From: Fictibacillus fluitans
GTDB taxonomy: Bacteria > Bacillota > Bacilli > Bacillales > Fictibacillaceae
Length of the DNA: 64,000 bases
Assembly (NCBI RefSeq): GCF_030418125.1
Contig: NZ_JAUHTR010000002.1
Span: 124,001-188,000 of the forward strand
Direction of reading: 5' to 3'
Below the pieces are notes generated by a model. That model did not search any database. It was not told the DNA's origin and worked only from the letters and a program-made list of their open reading frames with translations. Of this stretch, positions 16,068 to 25,178 are shown one piece after another. The translations under genes were made by a program, and so were the position numbers. Every line of letters starts with the position of its first letter. Position 1 is the first letter of the stretch.

Positions 16068-16832
16068 ATGTCCAATCGCATACCCGTTGCGCTCCAGATG
16101 TACACGCTGCGCAATGAAACAGAGAAAGATTTTGTTGGAACACTTAAAAAAGTAGCTGAAATCGGCTATGAAGGCGTAGAGTTTGCCGGATATGGCGGGC
16201 TGGAGGCTGCTGAATTAAAGAAGGTGCTTGATGATCTGGGGCTGAAAGCTGCATCCAGCCATGTGCCTCTTACCACATTGGAATCCGAACTGAGCTCTGT
16301 CATTGAGTATCAGCAGGCGATTGGCAATAAGCATATTGTCTGTCCTTTCCTGCCTCCGGAGCGAAGAAGTGAACAGGATTACCGTGATCTTGTATCTATT
16401 CTAAATAATGTTGGTGAAGCCTGTTCCAAGGAAGGCCTGTCCTTCGCGTACCACAACCATGATTTTGAGCTTCAGCCGCTGTCTGACGGACGAAGGCCGC
16501 TTGATCTGCTGCTTGAGGAAACGAATCATGACTGGGTTAAGGCAGAGTTTGATGTGTACTGGCTGACCAAAGCGGGAGAGGACCCTGTGAAGTGGCTTGA
16601 AAAGTATCAGGGGCGCACACCGCTCGTTCATTTGAAAGACATGACTACAGACAGTGAGAAGTTCTTTGCCGAGCTTGGCACCGGCGGCGTAGATCTTTCG
16701 GGAATTTTAAATAAAGGAGAAGCCTCCCAGGTGGACTGGTGGGTCGTTGAACAAGACCAAAGCCGCCGCTCACCGCTTGAAAGCATCGAAATCAGTTTTA
16801 AATACCTCACCAAGAACTACATAACGGCTTAA
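16068..16832 (+). CDS. sugar phosphate isomerase/epimerase-type TIM barrel protein
   Basis: A 254-aa AP-endonuclease-2-like TIM barrel (xylose isomerase-like superfamily). Metal-binding elements are visible: FAYHNHDFEL near residue 125, a VKAEFDVYW strand near 158, and VHLKD near 185. Family members act as sugar or keto-sugar isomerases, epimerases or, in newer work, as keto-glycoside lyases. It is the first gene of an ABC importer/oxidoreductase operon under a LacI-type operator. The ATG follows AAGGAGAG; an in-frame TTG two codons upstream was rejected. The exact reaction cannot be assigned from sequence. Confidence 0.85.
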   Translation: MSNRIPVALQMYTLRNETEKDFVGTLKKVAEIGYEGVEFAGYGGLEAAELKKVLDDLGLKAASSHVPLTTLESELSSVIEYQQAIGNKHIVCPFLPPERRSEQDYRDLVSILNNVGEACSKEGLSFAYHNHDFELQPLSDGRRPLDLLLEETNHDWVKAEFDVYWLTKAGEDPVKWLEKYQGRTPLVHLKDMTTDSEKFFAELGTGGVDLSGILNKGEASQVDWWVVEQDQSRRSPLESIEISFKYLTKNYITA

Positions 16833-16866
16833 ACCTATTTAAAAACCAGGAAAAGAGGGGATTGCT

Positions 16867-18162
16867 GTGAAAAGAGTAGTGTTGATGTTAAGTCTAGTGG
16901 CAGCACTTTTGTTATCAGCATGTGGGTTAAATGGCGGTGGATCGAAGGAATCATCTGTCGATGGTTCAGGTTCCAAGGGGAAGAAGACGCTGGAATTCTG
17001 GCAGATTGATCCGGGCGAAAAAGAGAAAGTGTATAAGGAAGCAGTGGCACGCTTTGAGAAAAAGCATCCAGATGTAAACGTGAAATTCCTTACGATTCCA
17101 AATGACGCATATAAGCAAAAGCTTTCTGTTGCGATGTCCGGAAACCGTGCGCCTGACGTGTTTGTCAGTTGGGGCGGCGGCTGGCTCAAGAACTTTGTGG
17201 ATCAGGACAAGGTGCTTGATATTACAGCTGATACCGACAAAGATCATTTCAACAAACTGGCGCTCGACAATTCAACGTATGACAACAAAGTATATGGATT
17301 GCCGCTTGGTTTATCCATCGATGTGATCTTTTACAACAAAGAGATTTTTAAGAAATACGGGTTAACCCCTCCGAAAACCTATGATGAGTGGCTAAAAGTC
17401 ATTGATACTCTGAACAAAAATGATATTATTCCTCTTTCGTTGGCCAACAAGACCAAATGGCCGGGCGCTTATTACTTTATGAACTTTGCCAGCCGTATCG
17501 GCGGACCGGAATTGTTTGACAGCGCGTTCCACCGTACAGGCAAAACCTTTGATGATCCTGCCTATGTGAAGGCAGGCGAAAAGATTCAGGAATTGGTGAA
17601 GAAGAAAGCCTTTAACTCGGGCTTTAACGGTATCCCGTATGATGAGGGTCAAAGTCGTCAGCTTATGTATTCCGGCAAGGCGGCCATGATGGACATGACG
17701 ATTTCATTCGTAAACAACATGAATGAAGAAGCACCTGATTTTGCAAGCAAGCTTGATTTCTTCCTCTTCCCGACAGTAGAAGGAGGAAAGGGTGATCAAA
17801 CCAATCTTGGTGCAGCGGCAAGCCCGGTATGGTCTGTAGCAAAAAACAGTAAAAACCAGAAGCTTGCGACTGAGCTTGCGAATGAGCTGGCCAGTACAGA
17901 AACCGCTAAAGCCTATGTGGAGCGTACAGGCTCATTAACGTCAGTAAATGGCGTGGTTCCAAAAGATCAAATGGGCAAACGCTTCTACAAAGCTGTAAGT
18001 AACGCGACACATCTTCAAATGCCTTACGACCAAACACTTCCTCCAGAGCTTGCGGAGCTTCACAAAGACACGACACAAGCGGTGTTCGGTCTTGATATGA
18101 CACCGCAGGAAGCAGCCAAAAAGATGGAGCAAAAAGCAAAGCAAGATCTGAAGAAGGAATAA
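16867..18162 (+). CDS. carbohydrate ABC transporter substrate-binding lipoprotein
   Basis: A 431-aa extracellular solute-binding protein of the family-1 (MalE/UgpB-like) type. The signal peptide ends in an LSAC lipobox with Cys19 as lipid anchor, followed by a Gly/Ser linker. The mature part begins with KTLEFWQIDPGEKE, typical of sugar-binding proteins, and has WGGGWL and PDVFVSWG blocks. The start is GTG with an AGAGGGG ribosome binding site. Two permease genes follow, but no ATPase gene, so a shared MsmX-type ATPase encoded elsewhere is expected. The sugar is unknown. Confidence 0.92.
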   Translation: MKRVVLMLSLVAALLLSACGLNGGGSKESSVDGSGSKGKKTLEFWQIDPGEKEKVYKEAVARFEKKHPDVNVKFLTIPNDAYKQKLSVAMSGNRAPDVFVSWGGGWLKNFVDQDKVLDITADTDKDHFNKLALDNSTYDNKVYGLPLGLSIDVIFYNKEIFKKYGLTPPKTYDEWLKVIDTLNKNDIIPLSLANKTKWPGAYYFMNFASRIGGPELFDSAFHRTGKTFDDPAYVKAGEKIQELVKKKAFNSGFNGIPYDEGQSRQLMYSGKAAMMDMTISFVNNMNEEAPDFASKLDFFLFPTVEGGKGDQTNLGAAASPVWSVAKNSKNQKLATELANELASTETAKAYVERTGSLTSVNGVVPKDQMGKRFYKAVSNATHLQMPYDQTLPPELAELHKDTTQAVFGLDMTPQEAAKKMEQKAKQDLKKE

Positions 18163-18175
18163 ATGATGGAGGATT

Positions 18176-18196
18176 AAAGGGGCGATGAGCCCCTTT
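18176..18196 (+). terminator. intercistronic hairpin between binding protein and permease genes
   Basis: A perfect 8-bp stem AAAGGGGC/GCCCCTTT with a 5-base loop directly follows the binding-protein gene; only a weak T-run follows. Such hairpins act as attenuators or mRNA 3' stabilisers and keep binding protein in excess over permease. Confidence 0.6.
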
Positions 18197-18231
18197 GATT
18201 CTTTCCTTCATAAATCGTGAGGAGGGATGAC

Positions 18232-19179
18232 GTGGAAACGCAATTAAAAGGAGTACGTACGGCCACACCCGCGGCGCAGACAAAAACACGTCCAAAGAAG
18301 AAATCGCTGAATAAATTCATTACGATCAGCTTGTTTTTGGCCCCGGCTATCATTGTTTATATCCTTTATGTGCTGTACCCCATCTTCTCGACGCTGCTCT
18401 ACAGCTTTTACAAGTGGGACGGGGTGGGCGCCGGTGAGTTTGTCGGGCTGCAGAACTATATTAACCTGCTGAGTGACAACGTGTTTTGGACATCGCTTAC
18501 GAATAATACATGGGTCATTCTGACATCGATCTTTGTCCAGATTCCGCTCGGACTGATCATGGCGCTCATGCTTCTGGCACCGATCCGGGGCATCCGGTTG
18601 TTCAGCGGCATTTACTTTTTCCCCTTCCTGATCTCCACTGTAGCGGTCGGTTTATTGTGGGTACTGATGCTGGATCCGTTGAACGGAATCATCAACCAGA
18701 TCGTGAGTGTGTTCGGCTTTGAAAATGTGGAATGGCTGAGCCAGAGCCGTACGGCCATGTTTGCGGTACTGCTCGTCATCGTCTGGCAGTTTTCCCCGTT
18801 TTACATGATTCTCTTTAAGGCGGCGATCGTCGGTATTCCGGAAGAGCTGTATGAAGCGGCGGAAATCGATGGGGCGAGCGCGTTCACGAAATTTTTCCGT
18901 ATCACACTGCCGCTCTTGATGCCCACGATTGTAAGTTCATCCATCCTTGCCATTGTCGGGTCACTGAAGGCGTTTGATATTTTCTACGTTATGACCGGCG
19001 GCGGGCCGAACCATGGTACGGAGCTGCTGGGAACGTACATGTTCAAGCAGGCGTTCGTGAACTTCAACATGGGCTATGCCAGCGCCATCGCGTTTGTCAT
19101 GTTCTTCCTGGCCATGATTGTGACCATCATCATTCAGGCGCTTGATTATTACCGGAAAAAGAAAGGAGCCTATGTATGA
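18232..19179 (+). CDS. carbohydrate ABC transporter permease, MalF type
   Basis: A 315-aa membrane permease with six spans after a basic, Ala/Thr-rich N-terminus. The EAA loop that contacts the ATPase is EELYEAAEIDGASAFTKFFRI (split here as EELYEAAEIDGA and the following FxKFFRITLPLL). I chose GTG 18232 because GGAGG ends a few bases upstream; the in-frame GTG at 18217 overlaps it. It overlaps the MalG-type gene by 4 bp, so the pair is co-translated. Confidence 0.92.
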   Translation: METQLKGVRTATPAAQTKTRPKKKSLNKFITISLFLAPAIIVYILYVLYPIFSTLLYSFYKWDGVGAGEFVGLQNYINLLSDNVFWTSLTNNTWVILTSIFVQIPLGLIMALMLLAPIRGIRLFSGIYFFPFLISTVAVGLLWVLMLDPLNGIINQIVSVFGFENVEWLSQSRTAMFAVLLVIVWQFSPFYMILFKAAIVGIPEELYEAAEIDGASAFTKFFRITLPLLMPTIVSSSILAIVGSLKAFDIFYVMTGGGPNHGTELLGTYMFKQAFVNFNMGYASAIAFVMFFLAMIVTIIIQALDYYRKKKGAYV

Positions 19180-19997
19180 ATGTAGCGATTAAAAAGGTCC
19201 CTTTGTATGTGATTGCCCTGATTCTGCTTGTGTTTACAGGCTATCCTTTTCTTTACATGATTTCCACCAGCTTAAAAAGCCGGACGGAGTTCTTTGAAAA
19301 GCCATATTCCCTTTTTTCATCCTTTACCCTTGAAAACTTCAAAAGTGTCTTCGAAATGGGATTGTCCCGTTATTTTATCAACAGTATCCTTGTGTCGGTC
19401 ATCGCGGTGTTCGCTGTTATGCTGATTGCTGCGCTTGCCAGCTATCCGCTGAGCCGGATGAAGTTCAAGCTGAACCGGGTGGTTTTCCTGCTGTTCATCG
19501 CGGGCATGATGCTTCCGATTCATGCGACCCTCATCCCGGTTTTCAAGCTGTCTCAAACCATGGGTTTGTATGACACGATTTGGGCGCTGCTCGGTCCATA
19601 CATCGCGTTCAGTTTGCCGATTTCCATCTTTATTTTAACGCAGTTCATGCAGGAGATTCCCGCGTCACTGGAGGAAGCGGCGAAGATTGACGGCTGTAAC
19701 CACTTCGGCATTTTCTGGCGTGTCATTCTGCCGATGCTGACTCCGGCGCTAATGACGGTTTTAATCTATAACTTTATTCATCTATGGAATGAATTTATCT
19801 TTGCGCTTGTTCTTATTTCAAGTCCCGAAAACATGACACTGCCGCTCGGCCTGCAGGATTTTAAAGGCGAATTCTCCGTTAACATCCCGGGCTTGATGGC
19901 CGCTCTGACACTGGCCAGCTTGCCGATCCTCGTGGTCTATATTTTCTCACAGGAAAAAGTGGTTAAAGGGCTTGCCGGCGGAGCAGTAAAAGAGTAA
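19176..19997 (+). CDS. carbohydrate ABC transporter permease, MalG type
   Basis: A 273-aa permease with six spans and a conserved EAA loop (SLEEAAKIDGCNHFGIFWRV region at about residues 164-184). It pairs with the MalF-type permease, to which it is fused by an ATGA overlap. The N-terminal KKVPLYVIALILLVFTGYPF segment is standard for MalG-type components of CUT1 importers. Confidence 0.93.
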   Translation: MNVAIKKVPLYVIALILLVFTGYPFLYMISTSLKSRTEFFEKPYSLFSSFTLENFKSVFEMGLSRYFINSILVSVIAVFAVMLIAALASYPLSRMKFKLNRVVFLLFIAGMMLPIHATLIPVFKLSQTMGLYDTIWALLGPYIAFSLPISIFILTQFMQEIPASLEEAAKIDGCNHFGIFWRVILPMLTPALMTVLIYNFIHLWNEFIFALVLISSPENMTLPLGLQDFKGEFSVNIPGLMAALTLASLPILVVYIFSQEKVVKGLAGGAVKE

Positions 19998-20016
19998 TAG
20001 ACAGGAGAGAGATACC

Positions 20017-21117
20017 ATGAAAAAAATCAACATTGGACTGATTGGCTGTGGTGTCATCAGTGATATTTATTTAAAAAACTGCAGCAGTTTCGAGCATCTG
20101 GATATCGTGGCTGTATCCGATCTGGATCAGAAGCGGGCAGAAGAGAAGGCCCGGGAGTACAACATCCCGTCTGTCCTAACGGTGGATGAACTGATTCACT
20201 CTGAAGACATTGATATTGTGCTGAACCTTACGCCTCCGGGCGGCCATTACGCGCTTTGCCTGCAGGCGCTGAATGCCGGCAAGCATGTGTACGTGGAAAA
20301 ACCGCTTTCGGTTTCCGTTCCAGAAGCCCAGGAGCTGATTGATACGGCAAAAGAAAAGGGACTGTTGATCGGTGCCGCGCCGGATACGTTCCTTGGAGCG
20401 GGATTGCAAACATGCCGCTCTTTGATTGAGAACGGAGCCATCGGCCAGCCGGTAGCTGCGACGGCTTTCATGATGTCACGCGGACCGGAGCAATGGCATC
20501 CGAGCCCGGCATTCTTTTACCAGGCTGGGGGCGGACCGATGTATGATATGGGGCCTTACTACCTCACCGCCTTTATTTCCCTGCTTGGACCGGTCAAGCG
20601 CGTGACCGCTTCTGCCGGCATGCCGTTTTTGGAGCGTACGATCATGTCAGGTGAGGATGCGGGCAAGAAAATTCCTGTTCATACACCGACTCACATTTCA
20701 GGTAATGTGGAGTTTGAAAGCGGAGCGGTCGGCACCATCATTACGAGCTTTGACGTACAGGCGAGCCGCCTTCCTTTTATCGAGATTTACGGAACGGAAG
20801 GAACAATCTCCGTACCGGATCCAAATACATTCGGCGGTCCTGTCGTGTTCAAGCAAAAAGGATCGAACGAATGGGTGGAGCAGGAGCTTGTGTCAGACAC
20901 AGTGGAAAACTCAAGAGGTATCGGAATTGCCGATATGGCAGCCGCCATTTTGGAAAACCGGCCGCACCGCGCGTCAGGCGATCAGGCATTTCATGTGCTG
21001 GAGATCATGCACGGATTCCATGAGGCAGCATCACTTGGCAAGCATTATGACATGACGAGCACCTACAACCGACCTGCAGGTGTAAATGAAACATTAGTAT
21101 CAGGAGGGAACCAATAA
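20017..21117 (+). CDS. Gfo/Idh/MocA-family oxidoreductase 1
   Basis: A 366-aa NAD(P)-dependent sugar dehydrogenase-type protein. The Rossmann motif GLIGCGVISD is at residues 6-15 and the family EKP motif (VYVEKPLSV) at about residue 94, followed by the alpha/beta substrate domain. Members oxidise or reduce hydroxyls of sugars, inositols and glycosides. It follows the permeases by 19 bp and overlaps the second oxidoreductase by one base (TAATG), so the two may act one after another or as a complex. Confidence 0.9.
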   Translation: MKKINIGLIGCGVISDIYLKNCSSFEHLDIVAVSDLDQKRAEEKAREYNIPSVLTVDELIHSEDIDIVLNLTPPGGHYALCLQALNAGKHVYVEKPLSVSVPEAQELIDTAKEKGLLIGAAPDTFLGAGLQTCRSLIENGAIGQPVAATAFMMSRGPEQWHPSPAFFYQAGGGPMYDMGPYYLTAFISLLGPVKRVTASAGMPFLERTIMSGEDAGKKIPVHTPTHISGNVEFESGAVGTIITSFDVQASRLPFIEIYGTEGTISVPDPNTFGGPVVFKQKGSNEWVEQELVSDTVENSRGIGIADMAAAILENRPHRASGDQAFHVLEIMHGFHEAASLGKHYDMTSTYNRPAGVNETLVSGGNQ

Positions 21118-22169
21118 TGACTACATTGCGAGTTGGAGTCATCGGCTGCGGCAGTATTGCTAGAAAGCGTCACCTGCTGGAATATGAAGCGAATGAAAAT
21201 GTGGAAATTGCAGCGGTATGCGACCTTCTTCCGGAACGGGTGCAGGAAACCGCCGAGCAGTATGGTGCTGCCAGTTATACGGATTATGAAGAGTTGTTGA
21301 AAAATCCCGATATCGATGCAGTTAGCGTATGTCTGCCAAACTATCTGCACGCGCCTGTAACGATTGCCGCATTGAACGCCGGCAAGCACGTCCTTTGCGA
21401 GAAGCCGATGGCTACATCCAAGGAAGAAGCAGAAGCGATGAACAAAGCGGCAGAGGAAAATGGCAAAACACTGATGATCGCTCACAACCAGCGCTTTGTG
21501 GCTTCCCATCAAAAGGCGAAGCAGCTGATCGACAGCGGCGAGCTTGGCAAAATCTACAGCTTCCGCACCACGTTCGGCCATCCGGGACCGGAGCAGTGGA
21601 GCATCGACGGCCGCAACAGCTGGTTCTTTGACAAAGAAAAAGCCTTTATCGGCGCGATGGGTGACCTTGGCGTACATAAAACCGATCTCATGCGTTATCT
21701 CCTCGGTGAGATTACCGAAGTCGGCTCGTTCATCGATACGAGTGCGAAGGAAAACACCGAAGTCGACGACAATGCGGTCTGCATTTTAAAAACCGAAAAA
21801 GGTGTCATAGGTACCCTGGCCGCCAGCTGGTCCTACGTCTCCAGCGGCGACAACTCAACCGTCATTTACGGCGAAAAAGGAATTCTCCGTCTGGAAGATG
21901 ATCCGAACTATTCACTGGTCGCTCAATACAAAACAGGTGAAACCGTCAACTACGAGCTGGAGAGAATCCAGTCCAACGAAAAGGGCGGACAGACCCAGTC
22001 TCATGTCATCGACCATTTCACGGACTGCGTCCTGAATGGGAAAGCCCCGCTCATTACTGGCGAAGAAGGCATGAAGTCTCTGGATGTCATCCTCGCTGCG
22101 ATCGAATCGAACGAGAGCAAGCAGATTGTGAAGGTTGGGGTGAGTGAGGGGAAAGCTGTTACGAATTAA
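21117..22169 (+). CDS. Gfo/Idh/MocA-family oxidoreductase 2
   Basis: A 350-aa paralogue-type dehydrogenase with Rossmann motif GVIGCGSIAR (residues 7-16), EKP motif (LCEKPMATS, about 96-104) and a DLGVHKTDL catalytic-region histidine near residue 187. It is the last gene of the carbohydrate operon and is followed by a strong terminator. The pairing of two different Gfo/Idh/MocA enzymes with a TIM-barrel isomerase and no hydrolase suggests redox chemistry on the imported sugar. Confidence 0.9.
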   Translation: MTTLRVGVIGCGSIARKRHLLEYEANENVEIAAVCDLLPERVQETAEQYGAASYTDYEELLKNPDIDAVSVCLPNYLHAPVTIAALNAGKHVLCEKPMATSKEEAEAMNKAAEENGKTLMIAHNQRFVASHQKAKQLIDSGELGKIYSFRTTFGHPGPEQWSIDGRNSWFFDKEKAFIGAMGDLGVHKTDLMRYLLGEITEVGSFIDTSAKENTEVDDNAVCILKTEKGVIGTLAASWSYVSSGDNSTVIYGEKGILRLEDDPNYSLVAQYKTGETVNYELERIQSNEKGGQTQSHVIDHFTDCVLNGKAPLITGEEGMKSLDVILAAIESNESKQIVKVGVSEGKAVTN

Positions 22170-22185
22170 TAGAATGTGAGAATAC

Positions 22186-22222
22186 AAGCCTGCTATCTAT
22201 TAAAAGAATAGATGGCAGGCTT
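22186..22222 (+). terminator. terminator of the carbohydrate operon
   Basis: A 16-bp stem AAGCCTGCTATCTATT with one G-T pair and a 5-base loop is followed by a T-rich tract. It closes the operon before the convergent SDR gene. Confidence 0.85.
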
Positions 22223-22255
22223 ACTTGTTTTTTATAGAATTAAGAAAGGGGAATC

Positions 22256-22990
22256 TTATGCCTGGGCAGTTGGACGGACAATCATCTCATTGACATCAAT
22301 ATCTGCTGGCTGTTCAATCGCAAACGCTATCGCCCGTGCGATGGCTTCAGGAGGCATTGCGATTTTTTGGAGCTCTTTGAGTCTGTCTTTCGCCGTCGGA
22401 TTTGTTATAGATTCCGCGCCGCTTGTCAGTGTCATGCCAGGAGAAATAATCGTGACCCGCAGCTTGTCACCTGCCTCTTGCCGCAACCCCTCTGAGAGGG
22501 CACGAACAGCATACTTTGTAGCGGAATAGACGGATTGACTGGGTACGGTTTTATGTCCTGCTGTTGATGCAATATTGATAAAATGGCCGGTGCCCTGCTT
22601 GCGGAAGACAGGCAGTGCTGCTGCTATGCCATACAGAACCCCTTTAATATTGACATCGATCATTTTCTCCCAGTCTTCGACCCGCAGATCATCAAGGGGA
22701 GAAATAGGCATAACACCAGCATTATTTATGATGACATCCACTTTGCCATAAGATTCAACAGCACATTTGACCAATCTTTCTACATCGCTGCGAATTGTCA
22801 CATCCGTCACCTGATAAATGGCTGATCCGCCAGTGGATGTAATGGCAGTGACTAATTCTTTAAGCTGTCCTTTTCTTCGTGCACCAACCACCACTTTCGC
22901 GCCTCGTTCCGCCAATAAAGCTGCGGTGGTTCTTCCCATACCGCTGCTTCCGCCTGTAATAACAACAACCTTGTCTTTAATGTTTACCAT
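22256..22990 (-). CDS. short-chain dehydrogenase/reductase
   Basis: A 244-aa classical SDR. The cofactor motif is TGGSSGMG (about residues 12-19), the structural NNAG follows near residue 89, and the catalytic Tyr-x3-Lys lies in SVYSATKYAV near residue 155. Close relatives are Bacillus YdfG/YdaD-type oxidoreductases of unknown substrate. It is divergent from a MerR-type regulator that very likely controls it. Confidence 0.88.
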   Translation of the reverse strand: MVNIKDKVVVITGGSSGMGRTTAALLAERGAKVVVGARRKGQLKELVTAITSTGGSAIYQVTDVTIRSDVERLVKCAVESYGKVDVIINNAGVMPISPLDDLRVEDWEKMIDVNIKGVLYGIAAALPVFRKQGTGHFINIASTAGHKTVPSQSVYSATKYAVRALSEGLRQEAGDKLRVTIISPGMTLTSGAESITNPTAKDRLKELQKIAMPPEAIARAIAFAIEQPADIDVNEMIVRPTAQA

Positions 22991-23039
22991 GATAATTCCT
23001 CCTGCTCTATAAATATTGAGTTCTATTCAAGGATATCTT

Positions 23040-23153
23040 GTTATAGTAACTGCAAGGCAAGTTTAAATTGTCTATCCGAAAAAGCACGGTCAAATAAGGG
23101 TTTTCAGGTTTATCCTTTTCTTTTTATTGCACTTAGCTTATTGTTACTATAAC
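23040..23153. promoter_or_regulatory. divergent SDR/MerR control region
   Basis: GTTATAGTAAC (23040-23050) recurs as its exact reverse complement GTTACTATAAC (23143-23153). Each copy supplies a TATAAC-like -10 to the gene it faces, the SDR gene on the left and the merR-type gene on the right (with TTGCAC at 23127-23132 upstream). The symmetry suggests the same regulator binds both promoters. Confidence 0.5.
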
Positions 23154-23171
23154 TAGAAAGGGGGAAGTTAG

Positions 23172-23546
23172 ATGTCCTATTCAATCAAATATATTGAGGA
23201 ACATGTAAATGTGACGGCAAATACGCTTAGATATTACGAAAAGGAAGGACTATTAAAAAACATTTCCCGTGATTCCAAAGGACACAGAGTATACAGCGAT
23301 GAAAATATTAGGAATTTGTCTTTCATCCGCACGTTAAGATCGACTGGTATGCCTATTTCCGAGATAAAGCGATACCTTGAATTATATGAATTGGGTGATG
23401 AGACTCTATCGCAAAGAAAGGAAATAATGATGCAGCATAAAGCAAAGGTTCAAAATAAAATTAACGAGGATTTAAAGCATTTGGAGGTCATAAGTTATAA
23501 AGCCGCTATGTACAGCATTAAAGATAATGAGGCCAACCAGATATAG
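23172..23546 (+). CDS. MerR-family transcriptional regulator
   Basis: A 124-aa MerR-type regulator with the winged helix-turn-helix at residues 1-70 (IEEHVNVTANTLRYYEKEGLL and the GHRVYSDENI wing) and a short C-terminal dimerisation helix. It has no metal-binding cysteines, so it is of the organic-ligand or stress-sensing subgroup often linked to dehydrogenases. It reads divergently from the SDR gene and 34 bp ahead of a PhzF-type gene on its own strand. Confidence 0.9.
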   Translation: MSYSIKYIEEHVNVTANTLRYYEKEGLLKNISRDSKGHRVYSDENIRNLSFIRTLRSTGMPISEIKRYLELYELGDETLSQRKEIMMQHKAKVQNKINEDLKHLEVISYKAAMYSIKDNEANQI

Positions 23547-23579
23547 ATCATAAATGAACCGAGTAGGGAGGGAAACAAT

Positions 23580-24446
23580 TTGTCATACGAAGTCATACAA
23601 ACAACCGTATTTTCTTTAGAAGAAGGTGGAGGAAATCCTTGTCCTGTGGTATTAGATGCAGACGAACTGACAACAGAGGAAATGCAAAGGATGACAAAGA
23701 AATTTGCACATGAAACAGCCTTTGTGCTGAAACCCACTCGTTCGGATTGTGATGTGAAGTTCCGTTTCTTTGTTCCGCTTCATGAGATGGAAATGTGCAT
23801 CCATGCAACGATAGGAAGCACCACCGTTCTTGTTAAACGGGGATTGATCAAACATTCGCCGATTACGTTGGAGACCCTGCTCGGGCCTGTAAATGTGGAG
23901 TGGGAAGTAAAAGGTTCGGACATCGCCGTTACGGTGGAACAATTCACCCCAAAATTTATGGAGGAAAATCCTTCGGTACAAGAAGTATGTAAAGCTCTGC
24001 GTATTGAAAAGGAAGAGATCGGGGATTTTCCTGTTCAATCCGTTTCTGCGTCTCGTTATAAGTTAATCGTTCCGTTAAAAAGCGTTGAAACACTTAATCG
24101 TCTTGCGCCTGATTATGAAGCCCTTTGGAAGTTATGTGATGAATATAATACGACCGGCTTTTATCCTTTTGCGATTGACCAAAAATCGGAGCAAAGTGTA
24201 CAGGCGCGCCAATTTCCCAAAAGAGCGGGGTATAACGAGGATCCGGCGACGGGTGTGGCTGCCTGTGCATTAGGTGCCTATTTAACCAAGCATAACGTAT
24301 TATCGCCTTTAACGGATGGTTGGAACAGTTACATAATAATCCAGGGAATTGCTATGGGGCGGCCGAGTATTATTGTTTCTGAAACCATGAGCAAAGAAAA
24401 CAAAGTGATCCGCACCCGAATTAAAGGAAGCGCACTAGAGTTATAG
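23580..24446 (+). CDS. PhzF-family isomerase
   Basis: A 288-aa protein of the PhzF/YddE diaminopimelate-epimerase-like fold. Family signatures are GGNPCPVV near residue 18, a MCIHATIG block near 76 and an NEDPATGVAACALG block near 220. The catalytic acid of PhzF corresponds to the glutamate-containing ETAFV block near residue 45. Only phenazine PhzF has a firmly known reaction; this stand-alone form has none. The start is TTG after GGGAGG, and it is probably co-transcribed with the merR-type gene. Confidence 0.85.
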   Translation: MSYEVIQTTVFSLEEGGGNPCPVVLDADELTTEEMQRMTKKFAHETAFVLKPTRSDCDVKFRFFVPLHEMEMCIHATIGSTTVLVKRGLIKHSPITLETLLGPVNVEWEVKGSDIAVTVEQFTPKFMEENPSVQEVCKALRIEKEEIGDFPVQSVSASRYKLIVPLKSVETLNRLAPDYEALWKLCDEYNTTGFYPFAIDQKSEQSVQARQFPKRAGYNEDPATGVAACALGAYLTKHNVLSPLTDGWNSYIIIQGIAMGRPSIIVSETMSKENKVIRTRIKGSALEL

Positions 24447-24469
24447 TGCGCCGGGTGTCAGATATCCTG

Positions 24470-24973
24470 TTATAGCGTATATTGAAACGCCTTTACCACA
24501 ATTCCATCGTCAAGCGGAGAAAAGTCCAGCTGCGGTAAACGCTTGAAGCCCATCCCCTCATAAAGCTTAACCGCGCTTTGCATAAAATCTGCTGTATGTA
24601 AACCAACAGCAGGATAACCTTTGGCTTTGGTTCTTGCAAGGCATTCTTCAACGAGCGCTTTTCCAATCCCCTGTTTCCGAAAAGAAGGCTCGACCACAAG
24701 CATTCTTATTTCCGGTAATGTTGAAATATCAGTCAATCCGCCATAAGCATCGCTCTCCGGCGGGAAGACTACGATACTCCCGGCAACCTCCCCGTTCCAT
24801 TCTGCTACCAAATATTCCGCTTCCTGCTCCATGCTGACATCGGCAGAAATCGCCTTTATTAATACCTCTAAATGCGCTGCAGGTACATCTTTTTCATACT
24901 GTGAATAGGCTTTGATCCTTTGCTCCTGAAGGAACTCAAATTCAGATTCCTTCGCTGTTCGAACGACTAACAT
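24470..24973 (-). CDS. GNAT-family N-acetyltransferase
   Basis: A 167-aa GNAT protein. The acetyl-CoA pyrophosphate-binding segment is RKQGIGKALVEECLART (about residues 117-133), preceded by the LPEIRMLVVEPSFR strand. The substrate is unknown. It is convergent with the PhzF gene, with only 23 bases between the stop codons. Confidence 0.82.
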   Translation of the reverse strand: MLVVRTAKESEFEFLQEQRIKAYSQYEKDVPAAHLEVLIKAISADVSMEQEAEYLVAEWNGEVAGSIVVFPPESDAYGGLTDISTLPEIRMLVVEPSFRKQGIGKALVEECLARTKAKGYPAVGLHTADFMQSAVKLYEGMGFKRLPQLDFSPLDDGIVVKAFQYTL

Positions 24974-25178
24974 GTAGAACCCTCCTGAACTAATGGTACA
25001 TACATCTTACAATAGTTTTCACAGGTAATTATATGAATTTGTTTACGAGGATTTTTCAAATAATTTCGATATTCATTCAGAGAAGGATACGCTATAATAT
25101 TTTGCGAAAGTGATAGGAAAATAGACCTATTAAAATAAACCCGTTTTCTGGTGGCTTACAAAACAGGAGGAGTCTGCA

